A stretch of 64,000 nt of DNA from Neoscytalidium dimidiatum (GCA_037367355.1 CM074702.1:1798001-1862000); one strand, 5' to 3'; counted from the stretch's first letter, positions 45,036 to 57,484 are shown. The notes: a model not told the origin generated them from the letters alone. Translations and numbers: made by a program.

Positions 45036-45575
45036 ATGTCTACGTATGCAGCACCTATTACCGTATCCGGCACTAGCTCCACAGGTCGGTTCATCGGCGC
45101 TTGTTGCTAACGGCTTACTAGCGGCAGCGACGAGCAGATTTCCGCAACCAAGATTCAGCCGCTCGATTCCGAAACCAAGTACAACGTTCCGCACGACAAG
45201 TCCGACCGCGGTGTAGCTGGCACGAATCGCACCATCGACCAGTCGCGTATTGACCCCATCGGCGGTCACGGTAGGCATCAATCACCGCTGCAGAGTCCAA
45301 TACTCTACTGGTAGCAGATCGGGGCAGAGAGCTGCCACCAGCCACTTCGTATATGCTGCAGGAACAATGCTGACAGGCGTATTTAAGGACAACACCTGCA
45401 TGCGGCCCCTCACGCCGACAGCCAAGGAGTGGTGGGCCGCGACGAAGTTTTCGCAGGTGCCAAGATCGCGCCGCTGGACGGCAAGCAAGGCACAAGGGCC
45501 GGAGAGAGTCCCGGCTTGGACGACGAGTTGGTCGACAGTTCGAGGATCGAACCTATGGGTGAGGTGCGCGAGTAG
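45036..45575 (+). CDS. small four-repeat protein, intron-split, unrecognised family
   Basis: A model of three exons, 45036-45043, 45122-45270 and 45388-45575, gives 114 residues. The 8-nt first exon (Met-Ser and two bases of Thr, context CACCATGTC) has a GTATGC donor; intron 1 is 78 nt with GCTAAC just before its acceptor. Intron 2 (GTAGGC...TTTAAG, 117 nt) has a GCTGAC before it. The protein is hydrophilic and has four degenerate units of 27-33 residues, each ending in an acidic/Ser segment and [K/R]-I-x-P-[L/I/M]-[D/G]: SDEQISATKIQPLD, TNRTIDQSRIDPIG, RDEVFAGAKIAPLD and DDELVDSSRIEPMG. Units 2 and 3 also share GVxG exactly 8 residues before the Lys/Arg. Frame conservation of a repeat across an intron supports a real gene. 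I do not recognise the family; exon 1 is the least certain part. Confidence 0.5.
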
Positions 45576-47724
45576 CTCCAGTAAATATGGACACAAGCAG
45601 GCACGAGGTGGACAATCACCCGAGATGCCAAAAATTAAGGTTGTAAGGTACGACGGGACGACTACGATCTGTACGATTAGTATGGCGAACTATGGGCGTG
45701 TACTCGGGCTGGACCAGGATGTTCAAAAATAGGAGCATGTGCGAATGACATGGAAAAAAGTTTCGTCAGTAACAATAATGGCTGGTCGTAAGCTTTAGTC
45801 AAGCATTTTTCTCGGGCAGAACGCATCCCGGCCGCGCGCACCTCACAGCCACGATGGTGGAGCGAAGACCGGGCAGGGCGACGCCGTAACGTGTTTATTG
45901 TCTACGGCTTGCGATCCAGCTCACGAGGCGGTAGAGCCGCTTCGGACAGGTGTCGTCAGCAGCTGTTTCAGACGGTTGGAGCGGACTTTTGCATAGGGAG
46001 TGCGGGCGCAGGGATGCGAAACGAGATGATCATTATTTCCAGGATGCGGCAAACCTGCCACGCCCACGGACATCATGATTCGCGGCGCGCCGGAGGTTGC
46101 AGCGGCGGGAGCCCGGCCGGGCCTGAGATTTCCTAGCCACTAAAGCAACGCGCTCCAGGACTGTAGCACGTCTGCCTTGATGCAGCGCTCTCGCGGGCTT
46201 GGCTACAGGCGATCGTGCCAGGCTGGCGTTGGGCGGGCCCGCAGCGCGCGTGGTGGCGGGGTGGAGGCGGATGGTTCGGGCCTAGTGGCGGCCAAGGTCG
46301 GAGGCTCAACAGGCTCGACGCTGCTGCCGTTGCATGACAGGCCGCGCGGGCGGAGAGGGCTGCTCGGGAGGCGCGTCAGCGAAGGCGCTCGAGGAAGCGG
46401 CGCCCAGGCCGGCGTGGCGATGATGTGCTCGCTGGTGCGCGGCCCGCAGAAGGGGGCCACAGGCCACAGACCAGAGGCTAGAGGTCTCTGGTCACTGGTC
46501 ACAGGTCGCCGATAACAGGCTTCAGGCCACGGAGCCAGAAACATGAACGGGGCGCGGGCTCAGGAGGGCGCAATCTATCATCGACGGGGTATTTGTTTCC
46601 TGGAGAGAGGCTGAAATTATTTCGCAGCGGCGTCGTGGGGTGTGGCAAGGGCAGAGGGCGCTATTTTGGGAGGCCTGGCAGCCGGCACGGGGTGGGCCCC
46701 TCCTCAGGCGGCGGCGCGCTGGGTGCTGGCGGTGCTGTGCTAGGCCTGGTGCCGGAGCCGGTGCGTCTGCTGGGCGTGTAGGCTTGTGGGCTGGCGGCGG
46801 CGGCGGAAGTCCAGCCTCGCCGCGACGGTGCCAAGCACGCAGCGCTGGCCGGCGCAAGACAATCGAGATTGCAGTGCCGGCTGGCCGTGCAGGATAGAGA
46901 GCGCAGATGGAGAGCGCGGCGGCCTGGGGCAGAGCGGCCGGTGCGCGCACGCAATCCGGCGCATCCCCTCCCCAAAAGGCAGCGGCCCTGGACTGCTGGG
47001 CCCTGGGCCGGCCTCTGCCAGCCGTCCTCGCTGAGCAGGTGCGCAGCGTGCGCCGGACGCGGGCGGGCGCGCAATTGGCTCGCCCAAAGCGGCGGGCGGC
47101 GAGGCAGGCAGGCAGGCAGCCTGCGCGGCCAGATAACAGCCGACGATCTCTCCTTTTCGCTCCGTCGCTGCCCTCGCCCTGACTGCTCTGTTGCGCTGCG
47201 CTGCGCTGCGCTGCTCTGCTCTGCTCGACGCCTCTCTGCGGCAATTAATCGTCAGCCTGCCAATGCGGAGCGCCTGAGCGGCCGCCGCCCCCCTCGCCGT
47301 CCAATCGTCATTCGTTTTTTTGCGCGCTTGCTCCCTTCCCTACGCACTGCAACCGCGTGCGGCCCCGGCGCCCTAGCACCGCACCCCCGAAAGCTTCCAC
47401 GCACCACACCTCTCCGTCACCCTCCTCGACCGTCTGCCGCCCCCGACAGCAGATTGCCATTACGACGACACCGCCCAACCCAGCCCGGGCGCCCCCTCAT
47501 CCGTTTCACTCCACCCGTCCTCCAAGCGACTGCCCATAGCGGATCTAGTCGCCCGCAAGGCCCACCGATCACCTCTCACCGTCTCGCGTTTCAGCCTTCA
47601 AGATTCGGGTACCAAGCCGCTGCGCATCCTGCCGTCATCCATCCGACTGACTCCCATATTCCTCTAGTTCCGCAAGAACTCGGTGCGAGGGGAAGCTGGC
47701 GAGCCTCATGCTCAGTCGGGAGCC
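45576..47724. other. gene-less GC-rich stretch upstream of DUF3405 gene
   Basis: About 2.1 kb with no supported gene. Several Arg/Pro/Ala-rich frames (46177-46515, 46522-47244, 46869-48089) overlap on both strands and look like products of GC-rich DNA. Short simple repeats (GGCA)4 near 47104 and a pentanucleotide run at 47192-47225 lie in it. It should hold the promoter and leader of the gene at 47725. Confidence 0.45.
47192..47225. repeat. pentanucleotide microsatellite (TGCGC/TGCTC)n
   Basis: Consecutive 5-bp units, first TGCGC and then TGCTC, cover about 34 bp in the leader region of the DUF3405 gene. Confidence 0.9.
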
Positions 47725-49949
47725 ATGAAATCGCCTCTCTCCTCTCGCTTCCAGAACATGAACCCCATGAAGCTCCTCCCGATCAAAACGAACTTCTCTT
47801 ACGAGCAGCTGCCCGGCTACGAGAGCAGCAATGGCACGCCGCTCAAAAAGTACCGCTGGCGCTCGCCGAGCCCTGGCGGCGACCGCTTTACTCTGCCCAA
47901 GCTGAGTTTCTCGCGCGCCGTGCTTTTCGCCATCACCGCCGTCTTCTGCATCGGCCTGCTGGCAACCGGGGGCTACAGGAGACACCAGCGCATGATACAT
48001 CAACAGCCACCTCCACGCGAGCTTTTTCCCTGGGAGCACTTTCCCAGGTGAGCCTTTCCGCCGCCTTGCCGCGAGACTGCCCATGCTAACTCCCGTCCTA
48101 CAGACTAAACGGCTATTACAATGGCCTACGAACCCTCGTCTCATACAAAGACTACGTTCCTGAGCAGGCATACGTACAAGCCGACGCGGAAGCGCCGTTG
48201 GATACGTTTCCCTCAACCACTCAGAAGGCCAAGGCTCACAAGGGTCCCGAGCCCTCGCCCTCCGCCCGCCCGTTCCCTTTCAACCCCTATCCCGAATGGA
48301 CGTCGCCCGAATATTTGAAAGAATATCAGCCCGTGGAGGAATGTTATCTGGACGAAGGGCTGAAGACCCCCACCCCGGACATCTACGCGTACCCTGGTAT
48401 CCCTCAGAACACGACGAAGCCCTTCTTCGGCTCTTACGAACAGCTCGGCATTTCCCAGGATATGTGCTACGAGCGTTTCGGCAGACTGAGCCCCTACGGA
48501 TACGGCTACGCTCACGAAGAAGGTGGTGTTGGACTGGCCGACAACTCGGAAAACGTGGGCGCCGAGAGAGTCTGGGAGATGCTGAACCCGAAGAAGGTAG
48601 ACTGGAGAAATGTCGACTGGGGCCGCGCACAGTCCGCATGCTACGAGAAGAATAAGATCCGCTTCGAGAAGGATGCGGTCGCGAAGGATGGCAAAAAGCC
48701 CGCTCCTGGCAAGAAGTTGAGACAGCGCACCGCCTACGTGCTGCGGACATGGACTGGTTACCAGTATTCGGAGTGGCAGCTTCTGAGCTTGCGCGCCATG
48801 ATCAACGAGCTCTCGCTAAAATCCGGCGGAGAGTACGATGTGCATCTCCTCGTCCACGTGAAGGATGACAGCATTCCCATCTGGGCTTCTGACGCCATCT
48901 ACCAGAGAACACTCGAGGAGAACGTTCCGAAGGAGTTCTGGGGCATCGCTACTCTCTGGTCAGAGCAGCAAATGCGTACATATTATCCGGAGCCTTTCAC
49001 GGACAACCTCGAGAACGACTCTGGTCTACCTGTGCACAGCGTCTATCGCGGTGCACATTTTGCCCTTCAATGGTTTGCACAGCAGCACCCCGAATACGAC
49101 TTTTTCTGGAACTGGGAAATGGATCTGCGATACACTGGCCATTACTACGAGTTCCACGAGAAGCTCGGACAGTGGGCGAAGCGTCAGCCGCGCAAGGGCT
49201 CTTGGGAACGCAGCTCCAAGTTTTACATGCCTGATGTCCACGGCACTTGGGACAACTTCACTGAAATGGTCGAGGCTGAAATCGCTGCCTCCGATGAACC
49301 TCCGGTCTGGGGCCCTCCTAGCTATGAGGCAAAGGAGAGGATCCCGTCGCCGCCTGGAACTACCCCACCTACGTCTTATGAGCAGGACAACTACGAATGG
49401 GGTGTTGGCGAGGACGCCGATCTCATCACATTCAACCCGTTCTTTGACCCTGAGAAGACTAACTGGGTGTTCCGCCACGACATCACTGGATATGATCTTT
49501 CGCTCCCGCCACCTCCCCGCCGTGTTGCCATCATCACCGTTGCCCGCCTCTCCAAGCGGCTCCTCAACCTTATGCACGAGGAGACTTTCCGGCTCCGCCA
49601 CACCATGTTCCCTGAGATGTGGCCACCAACCGTCGCATACCACCATGGTTTGAAGGCGGTCTACGCTCCGCACCCTGTTTTCTTCGATCGCAACTGGGAT
49701 CTTGATTACATGAACCAGATCTTCAACTACCCGAAGAAGGACATCGACAGCCCCTTTGGATGGGGTGAGCACAACCTCCTTGGCAGCTCTTTCTACTACA
49801 ACTCTGGCTTCTCCGGTGCTCTATGGAGACGGTGGCTCGGCGCGTCCGAGAACGAAGAGGGTGGACGCTTCGAAGAAGAGAATGGCAGTGGCCGCATGTG
49901 CTTGAGGGGCATACTCTTCCACCCCATCAAGTTTGAGAGAGGGGAGTAA
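47725..49949 (+). CDS. DUF3405 family protein, type II membrane, probable Golgi/ER glycosyltransferase-like
   Basis: Two exons, 47725-48047 and 48104-49949, 722 residues from MKSPLSSRFQ. The intron splits an Arg codon (FP-R-LNGYYNGL). A cytosolic N-terminus is followed by one membrane segment (~69-90, AVLFAITAVFCIGLLATGGY), then a large lumenal domain. It contains the segments typical of fungal DUF3405 proteins: AYVLRTWTGYQYSEWQLLSLRAMINELSL, YDVHLLVHVKD, FFWNWEMDLRYTGHYYEF with the acidic WEMD motif, and DLITFNPFFDPEKTNWV. The layout suggests a secretory-pathway enzyme, perhaps a glycosyltransferase, but the activity of the family is not established. The chosen Met is the first in good context and directly precedes the conserved N-terminal part. 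Confidence 0.9.
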
Positions 49950-52295
49950 GAAAACACTCGTGATCGCTGTTTCTCGTGTGCTTCTTGCCTTCTCTTTCGA
50001 CTTCTTGCGCAAACTTTTATAGACCATGTGCCGTATTGTTCCGAGTTTTGAGCGTCTCGAATTCTCAGTTGATTAGGTTTCTTTATTAACCGCACCATCG
50101 GGCCGGAGTTGGACGGCGTCTCCTCGGTTTCGAATTCCAAATATCATGTCAACAATAGCTGGGAGAGAGAATAGGTCTTGGCAACCACCTGCTTGCATTC
50201 TGCGGTATCCGCACACTCAAAGGTTGGCTAGAAAGCACACTTGTATTTCGGATCAAATGCAGAAATAAGGGTGCAAGGCCTCATTTCTTATTCAGCTTCT
50301 CGATTCCCCCTTCATAATTTTCCAACTTTCCACTTTCGGCTTCCGGGTGGGGGTCACAGTTTATTCTATAGTTGACTGACCCTCGTCTTCCTCCAACATA
50401 CGGGAGTCAAACATTTGGATTCTTTCTTCTTTTCTTCCTTTGACTCAGTCTCTCCTTATAGATTGTTTACGTCATTCCCGTTCGCCTACCGTTAGAGTTG
50501 GAAAGCCTTTTCTCTTTTTTTTTTTCGTCTGCCTGGGCGGGCTGGCACGGGATGGCGGAGACTGAACGGGTTCATTCCTTTTCCGTTGATCTTACATCTA
50601 GATATTTTTTGGATGGGAAGACAGCGGCGACACTCAGACATTTTTGGGCTGGCTGGGCCGCTGCTGTGTATGAGTTGTTGATAGTTGATCGGGGTTGAGG
50701 CAGGAGTCGATAGTTTGGGGGTGGATGTAATGACCAAAACGACCGGAAAGGAAAGAGCGAGAACAAACACCAATGGATGAAGGAAATACAGAAAGGGTTC
50801 TCTTCTTTTTTTTTGTTCTACTGCTACCACCAATACCTCTTACTGCTACCTCTTACTGCAACTACCAAAACCGGGAGGAGTACATATACAACAACTATAC
50901 CGCTTTGACAAGGCTGGAATTGGGTGGAGGGGTTGTGTTGATAAACAACGTTCCCTGTATATACGCAGTTCTCTGAAATTTCTTCTTTTCCGTGCTCTCA
51001 TCTCTTGGTAAACGGGTCTCTTTGTGGCTGTCTGTTCTTTGCTCCTTTTCCCAAGAGCTAATGTCTCTCCTATAGTGGCTTAAATGTTCGGTGCCAGGGA
51101 AATGGGGGAAAGAGGACGCGTTGAGCTGCGTAATGTAGAGCATTCTAATGGAAAGAAAAGCAGCAAGATTCCTTAAGTCGGATCGATTGGGATGATTGCG
51201 ATACCTGCTTGTAGACCATTTGCTGATATTGCCAATCCACCGCCTGTTGAATGCTGATGCTGGCGTTTCACTAGAACGCGTACTATGTCCATCGTTGAGA
51301 CGACCGAGGAGCGGGGCATTGAAGATGTGGAAAGAGGGAAGGACGCGTAAGGCACACAGTCGCATGATTGATTGAGTCTGGCTGCGCGCGAGTTATGGCG
51401 TTTGCAATGCATGACGGCCAATACCAGACGAGAAACTCTATTCTGAAGAATCATGCGATGGAGCGGTGGAGCCGGTAAATCCGTTGCGCTTCGTTTGAAG
51501 ACAAGGCACCCATGTTCAGCGAGACCTCTCGAAGGCAGATTTCTGATTGTTTTCTTTGCCAAGATACCTTCAAGCTGCCTTGTCTCGAGTATTTGCGTCG
51601 CACTAGCCCCGGATCATCGGTTTTCAATGGTGTGGGAGTTACACGGCACGCTCTGTCTCGTGTTCAATGAGCAGGATCTTACAATGGATGAACCCAGATG
51701 AGTGCTTATGACTGCTAGTAAGAAGAACTGTATATAGCTGCTTCGCCGTCCGTCATTGCAAATAGGGTGAGTAAACCGAATCTAGTGATAGGATGACGTT
51801 GCAAAGTTGGCTTGGAATTCTCAAACGTAATACGGCAACCTTTAAGTAACAGCAGTCCCGAGCTAATGCATTTTACTCTATGTCATGGGTGACCGAGGCT
51901 TTTTCATTTGAGTTTAATTTGACTTCGACCCATTTGTCGCCTTTGGCGATTTGAGTTGAGAATTCCTCGCGGTGAATAGCCTGAAGGGGAGGCGCCTAAC
52001 AACTTCTTGGAATTATGAAACCCTTCAATAATCCGGTCTTCGACTTGCAAATATAGGATCCGAACGATCCACGTCTGGAGAGTCATCCGTCGATGATTCG
52101 ACGGGGAATACCAGCGCAGCTTCAAGGATGGCCAACTTAACCGACATATCCTAGTTACTGGCCACTGGATTGGCGCGACTGACCACTGGAAGTATTTGGG
52201 CGGTGAAATTTTCAAGCGCCTGTCTTTCGACAGTAGTTTGCTTCTTTCAGGGCTTCTCTCCTAGCTGTATTTTCCGCCGAAGATTTAGCCCATTA
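49950..52295. other. gene-less stretch (2.3 kb)
   Basis: No supported gene. The left part is the 3' flank of the DUF3405 gene, with T-rich runs (50511-50526 and 50804-50815). Short frames such as 50895-51365 and 51453-51701 lack domains. The right end is the 3' flank of the Tim-like gene. Confidence 0.45.
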
Positions 52296-53124
52296 TCAAG
52301 TATGCTGCGAGCTGTTACGGCCGTCGCTGCGTCGCGCCAACGCCTTCTCAATGTTCCTCTGGCGACGATCCTCGACGCGTTTTGGGATGTTGCGGAAATA
52401 CTCAATATAACCAAGACGCTGTCCCTTGAGTAGTGTCACAGCGTCTTGCAGCAGGCCGTAGCCTAAACCAACAGCAAGACCCATTTTTGCGGTGCGGGCA
52501 ATGGTGATCGGTGGGAAGCGATCTAAGAAACAAGTCAATAAAGCTGCCTTAATCGGCCCAGATGTAGATGCAGAGGGGCATTGGTGGCATACTCCACAGA
52601 CTCCATGCGCCAGCTGTGCCCAACCCAGCGACAACCGTGCTGCCGAAATCTCCTCTGGTATCGCCCAACCCCCTGATGCGATCAATGGCTTCCTCACACA
52701 TGAAAAAGCCGCTCACCCATATGGAGAGCTTCACACCCATGCGCAAACCCTCCCGCACGCCTCCCAGCATGGCGTGGTAGTTCTTGCTTTTGTGGTACAA
52801 GTACCAGCCCGTAGCATCTGTAGGCAGACGGTGGGCATTTTCAGCGCGGTAGCGGAGGCCGGCAGCTTGGCCACCATGAGCCATTCCTAGTGCTGCACCC
52901 GACAGGAAGGCAATTGTGCCGGCAAGGACGACGCGCACCTCGAAGAGCGTGGACAAACGGGCATTTTCAAATCGTGAGGACCGGGCAGGGGCGATCTCAG
53001 TGGGCGGCGATGCGGGCGGGGAAGGGGGGATTGCTGGAGGTGTTGTTGTCGGCGCTGGTGTGAGTTCGGCGATTTCGTCCTTGGAAGTGGTACTGGCAAA
53101 CGGATTGCTCCAGAAGCTCATCAT
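52296..53124 (-). CDS. Tim17/Tim22/Tim23-family-like mitochondrial membrane protein
   Basis: Two exons on the minus strand, 53124-52593 and 52522-52296, 252 residues. The 70-nt intron splits the Asn codon in SLW-N-RFPP. The N-terminal 50 residues are Pro/Thr-rich. They are followed by about four hydrophobic segments (VVLAGTIAFLSGAALGMAHGG; GVKLSIWVSGFFMCEEAI; GSTVVAGLGTAGAWSLW; GLAVGLGYGLLQDAV) with the small-residue, Gly-rich character and the GGVREGLRMG region of the Tim17 superfamily. The C-terminus is basic (PKRVEDRRQRNIEKALARR). The protein could be a translocase subunit or a respiratory-chain assembly factor of the TIMMDC1 kind; I cannot decide between them. It is divergent from frs2 with only 273 bp between start codons. 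Confidence 0.8.
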
Positions 53125-53397
53125 TACTCCCAGCTTAGGCGCAATATGTGATGGACTCTGTGGAGGCGAACTTGAGGGTGGAGGTGGAGGTGCGCGGCGA
53201 ACGCGGAGCTCGAAGGCGGTGGCAGAAATTCTGACGGTTGCGCTTCGAAGTGGGACGTCGCAGCGCTACGACTCATCGTCTGCCAAAGTACAACCCTCCC
53301 AAGTCTACCGCCGCCCTTCCCTCCCCAATCGCTCCCGCTCCACTCGCAAAACGGCCAACGAACTTGCTGTCTACTTTTAATCATAAAGCAGGCGAAA

Positions 53398-55117
53398 ATG
53401 GTTGGCCAACGCGGCCCCGTGCCGGTTCCGCAGCACGGCGATGTCACCCAGCTCGTACTTGATCTGTTGAACGAGAAGCCCACTCTACACTCGAATGAGG
53501 ACTTGCCCGGTGTTTCGCAGACCGACGTGAAAGCAGCCCTCGATCGTTTGGCTTCTCGCTCCATGGTCACCTATAAAACCTCGGATTCAGAACAGGCCGT
53601 GCTCACGAAAGAGGCCCAGACGATATGCGAAGAGGGCAGCCACGAGTGGAAGGTGTGGGACGTTGTGAAGAAGAATGGCAAGGTCGCCATAAAGGAGCTA
53701 CCAGTATGTGAAGATTGAGGCCTGCCTCTGAAGCTTTATAGTACTAAGCAACACATGACAGAGCTTGGTTGGCAACGCCGATGTCAAGGTTGGCCAAGGC
53801 AATGCTTTCCGCAATAAATGGATTAAGAAGGATGGCGATGCGCTCGTACCGCTTGTCGACGAGGTGCAGGACACCACACGCACTATTCTGCAGAAGATCC
53901 ATGAGACCAAATCCGTTGCCGACCCGAAGAGTCTCGCCGACCTGAAGAAGAGAAGACTCGTAACCACTACCAAGGTCTTCACATACACTATCGAGAAGGG
54001 CCCCAAGTATGCCCGTGAGATGCCTGTCGAGCATACCGATCTAACGGCCGACATGCTGGCCGACGGCTCGTGGCAGACGGCGGCCTTCAAGCCCTATAAC
54101 TTCAACGCTCTTGGCGCACCACAGAATGCCGGCGCATTACACCCCCTGATGAAGGTTCGCGCTGAGTTCAGAAACATCTTCTTCAATCAGGGTTTCGTCG
54201 AGATGCCCACTTCTCGGTATGCCTAAGAGCACATCAGACATGCACGCCTGATCCACTGACCTCTCGTGTTCAGCTTCGTTGACTCTGGCTTTTGGAACTT
54301 CGATGCCCTCTTCGTCCCTCAACAACACCCCGCTCGCGACATGCAAGACACTTTCTTCATCTCCGATCCCGCTTCGGCAGATCCTCCACGAGACGATCCT
54401 GTTGCTGAGCAGCAGATGAACGAGATGGAGGAGGGTGGCCGCCATCTTTATGCAAGCGCGGATTCGGAAAAGAAGATCAAGCCGCGCAACTACGAGCAGT
54501 ACTGGAATGACATCAAAGCCGTGCACCAAGACGGTGCCTTCGGTTCCATTGGTTACCGCTATCCCTGGTCAAAAGATGAGTGTTTGAAGCTCGTCCTCCG
54601 TACCCACACTACTGCTATTTCCACCTGGGTGCTGCACCGATTGGCCGAGGACCCCCGGCCGGCGCGGTACTTCTCCATCGACCGTGTCTTCCGAAACGAA
54701 TCTGTCGACGCCACGCACTTGGCCGAGTTCCACCAAATCGAGGGTGTCATCGCGGACTTCGGCCTCACGCTGGGCGGCCTACAGAAGTTCCTCGAGACCT
54801 TCTTCGCGCAGATCGGCATTACGGGTCTGCGCTTCAAGCCGGCGTACAACCCTTACACAGAACCGTCAATGGAAATCTTCGGCTACCACAACGGCCTGGG
54901 CAAGTGGGTGGAGATTGGTAACTCGGGCATGTTTAGGCCGGAAATGCTGTTGCCGATGGGTCTTCCCGAGGATCTGCGCGTCTACGGTTTCGGTCTGAGC
55001 TTGGAGCGTCCTACCATGATCAAGTACGGCGTCAGCAATATCAGAGATCTGCTCGGTCATAAGGTTGATCTCAACTTCATCGAGAGCAACGCAGCGGTAC
55101 GCTTGGACAAGAACTAG
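53398..55117 (+). CDS. frs2: Phenylalanyl-tRNA synthetase, cytosolic, alpha subunit
   Basis: Three exons: 53398-53703, 53762-54216 and 54274-55117, 534 residues. The N-terminal region (1-~110, [30 protein letters not shown]) holds the winged-helix DNA-binding-like domains of eukaryotic alpha chains. The catalytic class II core follows: motif 1 region [42 protein letters not shown] across intron 2, motif 2 [19 protein letters not shown] and motif 3 [15 protein letters not shown]. It pairs with the beta chain to charge tRNA-Phe in the cytosol. Both introns fit the frame precisely (R codon CG/C at intron 2). Length agrees with fungal FRS2. Confidence 0.97.
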
Positions 55118-55594
55118 AGCAAGAAAAGGAAGACGAGGAACAAAGATTTGGTGCAGGGTGGAGTCTATTGTCTTAGATGACTTGAGAAATACCACGGCTT
55201 GAAGTAGACCATGCCTTTCTATAAATGCAGGGGGAAAAAGGGGGACCAATATGCGCTGAATGTAGAATTGAACGAAATGAGGAACGCTCTGCTTTCCCTG
55301 TTGAGGTGATCAGGTTTGGAATGGTTCCTTTATCTGGGCAACTGAATAGCTTGCTCAGATGACGACGCTTGATTATCGTGACTTTTACAGAGCGTTAGCA
55401 GGCTGATCGTTAACAAGCAGCGGCGGACTAACGTAGAGGGTCAAAGAAAAAATTCATAAATAAAGATGAGTAGACCTATGATGCAGGCTGATTCTATATG
55501 TGTGAACCCAATGCTGTACATTCCCTTCTGAACCACCCAGCCGGCTTGGTATCGATATGGAGAGGACTGGAGGTGCATCACTGACATCTACTAA
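55118..55594. other. convergent 3' intergenic region
   Basis: About 0.5 kb between the ends of frs2 and the hydroxyacid dehydrogenase. No gene seen. Confidence 0.5.
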
Positions 55595-57017
55595 CTACAA
55601 CTTTGCTTTGCTGTCCAAGAAGTGCAGGTTGACCGGTGTCACGGCCTTGCCGGTCTGGAAGAAGCTGAGAATGTTTTCAATGCCCAACCTCTCGAAGCCG
55701 ACATGGCTCTCCACGCTAGCGCCGGCAGTGTGGCTCAGCAACTCGACGTTTTCCATCTTGGCGAGCTTGGGGTTGACGTTCGGCTCGTCGTAGTGGACGT
55801 CCAGACCGGCGGCCTCGAGGTGGCCACTCTCCAGCGCGTGCACCAGCGCGTCCTCGTCGATCAGCTTGCCACGGGCGATGTTGATCAGCCTCGCGCCCTT
55901 CTTCATGGCGCGGAACTGCTGTGCGTTGAGCACCTTCTCCCCGCCGAACGGCGTGGCCACGAGAACCGCGTCCGCGACGGCCAGCATGTCCTCCAGCTTG
56001 GGGTAGTACTTGGCGTCGACGCTTTGCTCAACGTCCGAAGGCAGCCTTCGGATGTCGTTGTACAGAATCTTCATATCGAACGCGCCGTGGGCCTTCTGGG
56101 CGATGCGGTAGCCGATCTTGCCCAGGCCGATGATGCCGAGAGAGTAGCCATTGGGGTTGTGGGTGATTGCGGCAATGTTGCGGTTGGCGTCCTTGAAGCG
56201 CTCGGGGTCGAGCGAGCGTGCAGCGAGGGCTGACCAGGTGAATTTGCGGAAGGTGGACAGAATCAGCCAGATGGCAGCGTCGGCAACAGATTCCGTACAC
56301 GCGGCGGCTGCGTTGCAGTAGATGATGCCGGATTGAGCCAAGCGCTTAGTGTCAACCCAGTCGAAACCAGCGCCTGCGGATGCGTAGATCTTGCAGGAAG
56401 AGGGAAGAAGAGAGCTGGAGATGAAGTTAGACTTGCGAAAGTAAGACTGAAAAATGCTTTGGGGATCAGGTTAGGCCAGGGCGCAGGGAAAGGCTGCCGG
56501 ATCTGGATATAGTGCTTTTGAAGTCTCGACGGAGACCATGGAGAACACAACACATCCATCCAAGATGCTTCGCAAAGCAGTAACTTCTCTTCCTAGAACT
56601 AATTCTCCCATAGATTGCCGCATGCATTTCCCTGCCGAATGCTCTGTGCGGTGACGTGGGGGAGAATGGACGGGAATAATTTCCCGATTCGGCTGTCGCG
56701 CAGTGCAACCGTCGGCTTAAGGTCGCCTTCTCTTGTGCGCAACTTGGGAACAGTGCGGTGATTGGCGGGGTGGAATAAGGAGATGGAGCGACCTACATGA
56801 GCTCGTCGTCCCAATTGCCCATCTCACCACCCGTGTTCCAGAAAGGCCGGTACATGGCTACGAAGTCGCCGAACTTCTTGTCCTTCAGGGCCTGCTTGAA
56901 CTCCTCGCGGCCCAAGCTGTAGCTGCGGCGGATCTCGAACTTGTCCTGGAGTTGCCTGTACAGCTCATGGTTCCACTTGATGTCATCACCGAGATGGAGG
57001 ACAATTGGCTTTCCCAT
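55595..57017 (-). CDS. D-isomer-specific 2-hydroxyacid dehydrogenase
   Basis: Two exons on the minus strand, 57017-56797 and 56414-55595, 346 residues from MGKPIVLHLGDD. The split Ile codon joins WDDEL-I to SLLPSSCKIYASAGAGFDWVD. The NAD-binding fold shows LGIIGLGKIGYRIAQ; catalytic residues are Arg in INIARG, Glu in DEPNVNP and His in LLSHTAGAS. The family interconverts 2-keto and D-2-hydroxy acids (glyoxylate/hydroxypyruvate reductase type, or methoxy-arylglyoxylate reductases in fungi). The 382-nt intron is by far the longest in the window; the acceptor CTCCAG and a preceding TCTAAC branch are good, and frames inside have no family match. An additional small exon in it cannot be excluded. 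Confidence 0.9.
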
Positions 57018-57484
57018 GGCGCCGGTCTGTGAGGTGGTCTGAGGTGTTTGGCGTGGAGTGACGGGGCTGCGGGGAAGAGATAGGTAAATGGAAGCTGGAC
57101 CAGCGTCGGCACACGGGCAAAGAGGCACTGACAGAGTAGAGAAACAAGGCGTAGGACGCCCCAATTGAGCTCTGTTCCTTTATATGGCAGCGGCGGAATC
57201 CGTGTTCCTTGACGTGATGGTCGGTTTCCCCATGGGCTGCACCTCCACACGTTGAGCGGCAGGCGCCTTGGCCCGCATCCCCAGTCCAACTGCACATCGC
57301 CTCTTATCTCACGAGTCAGACGCTTTGTTGTTATTTTTCCGTAAAGCTTGTAAATCATGCCTAAGTACCACGCTAACCATAAACACCACGAACACTCAAC
57401 AAAGCGTCTGAGCGAATCTAGGCCCAACTTTGCGTGGACGTGGAAGATTCCCAAGTGGTTACTTTTGAACACTTCTAAATAACT

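Noticed and set aside
46869..48089. 406-codon plus-strand open frame overlapping the DUF3405 start
   Set aside because: Arg/Pro/Ser-rich without domain; it overlaps the supported first exon at 47725 in another frame.
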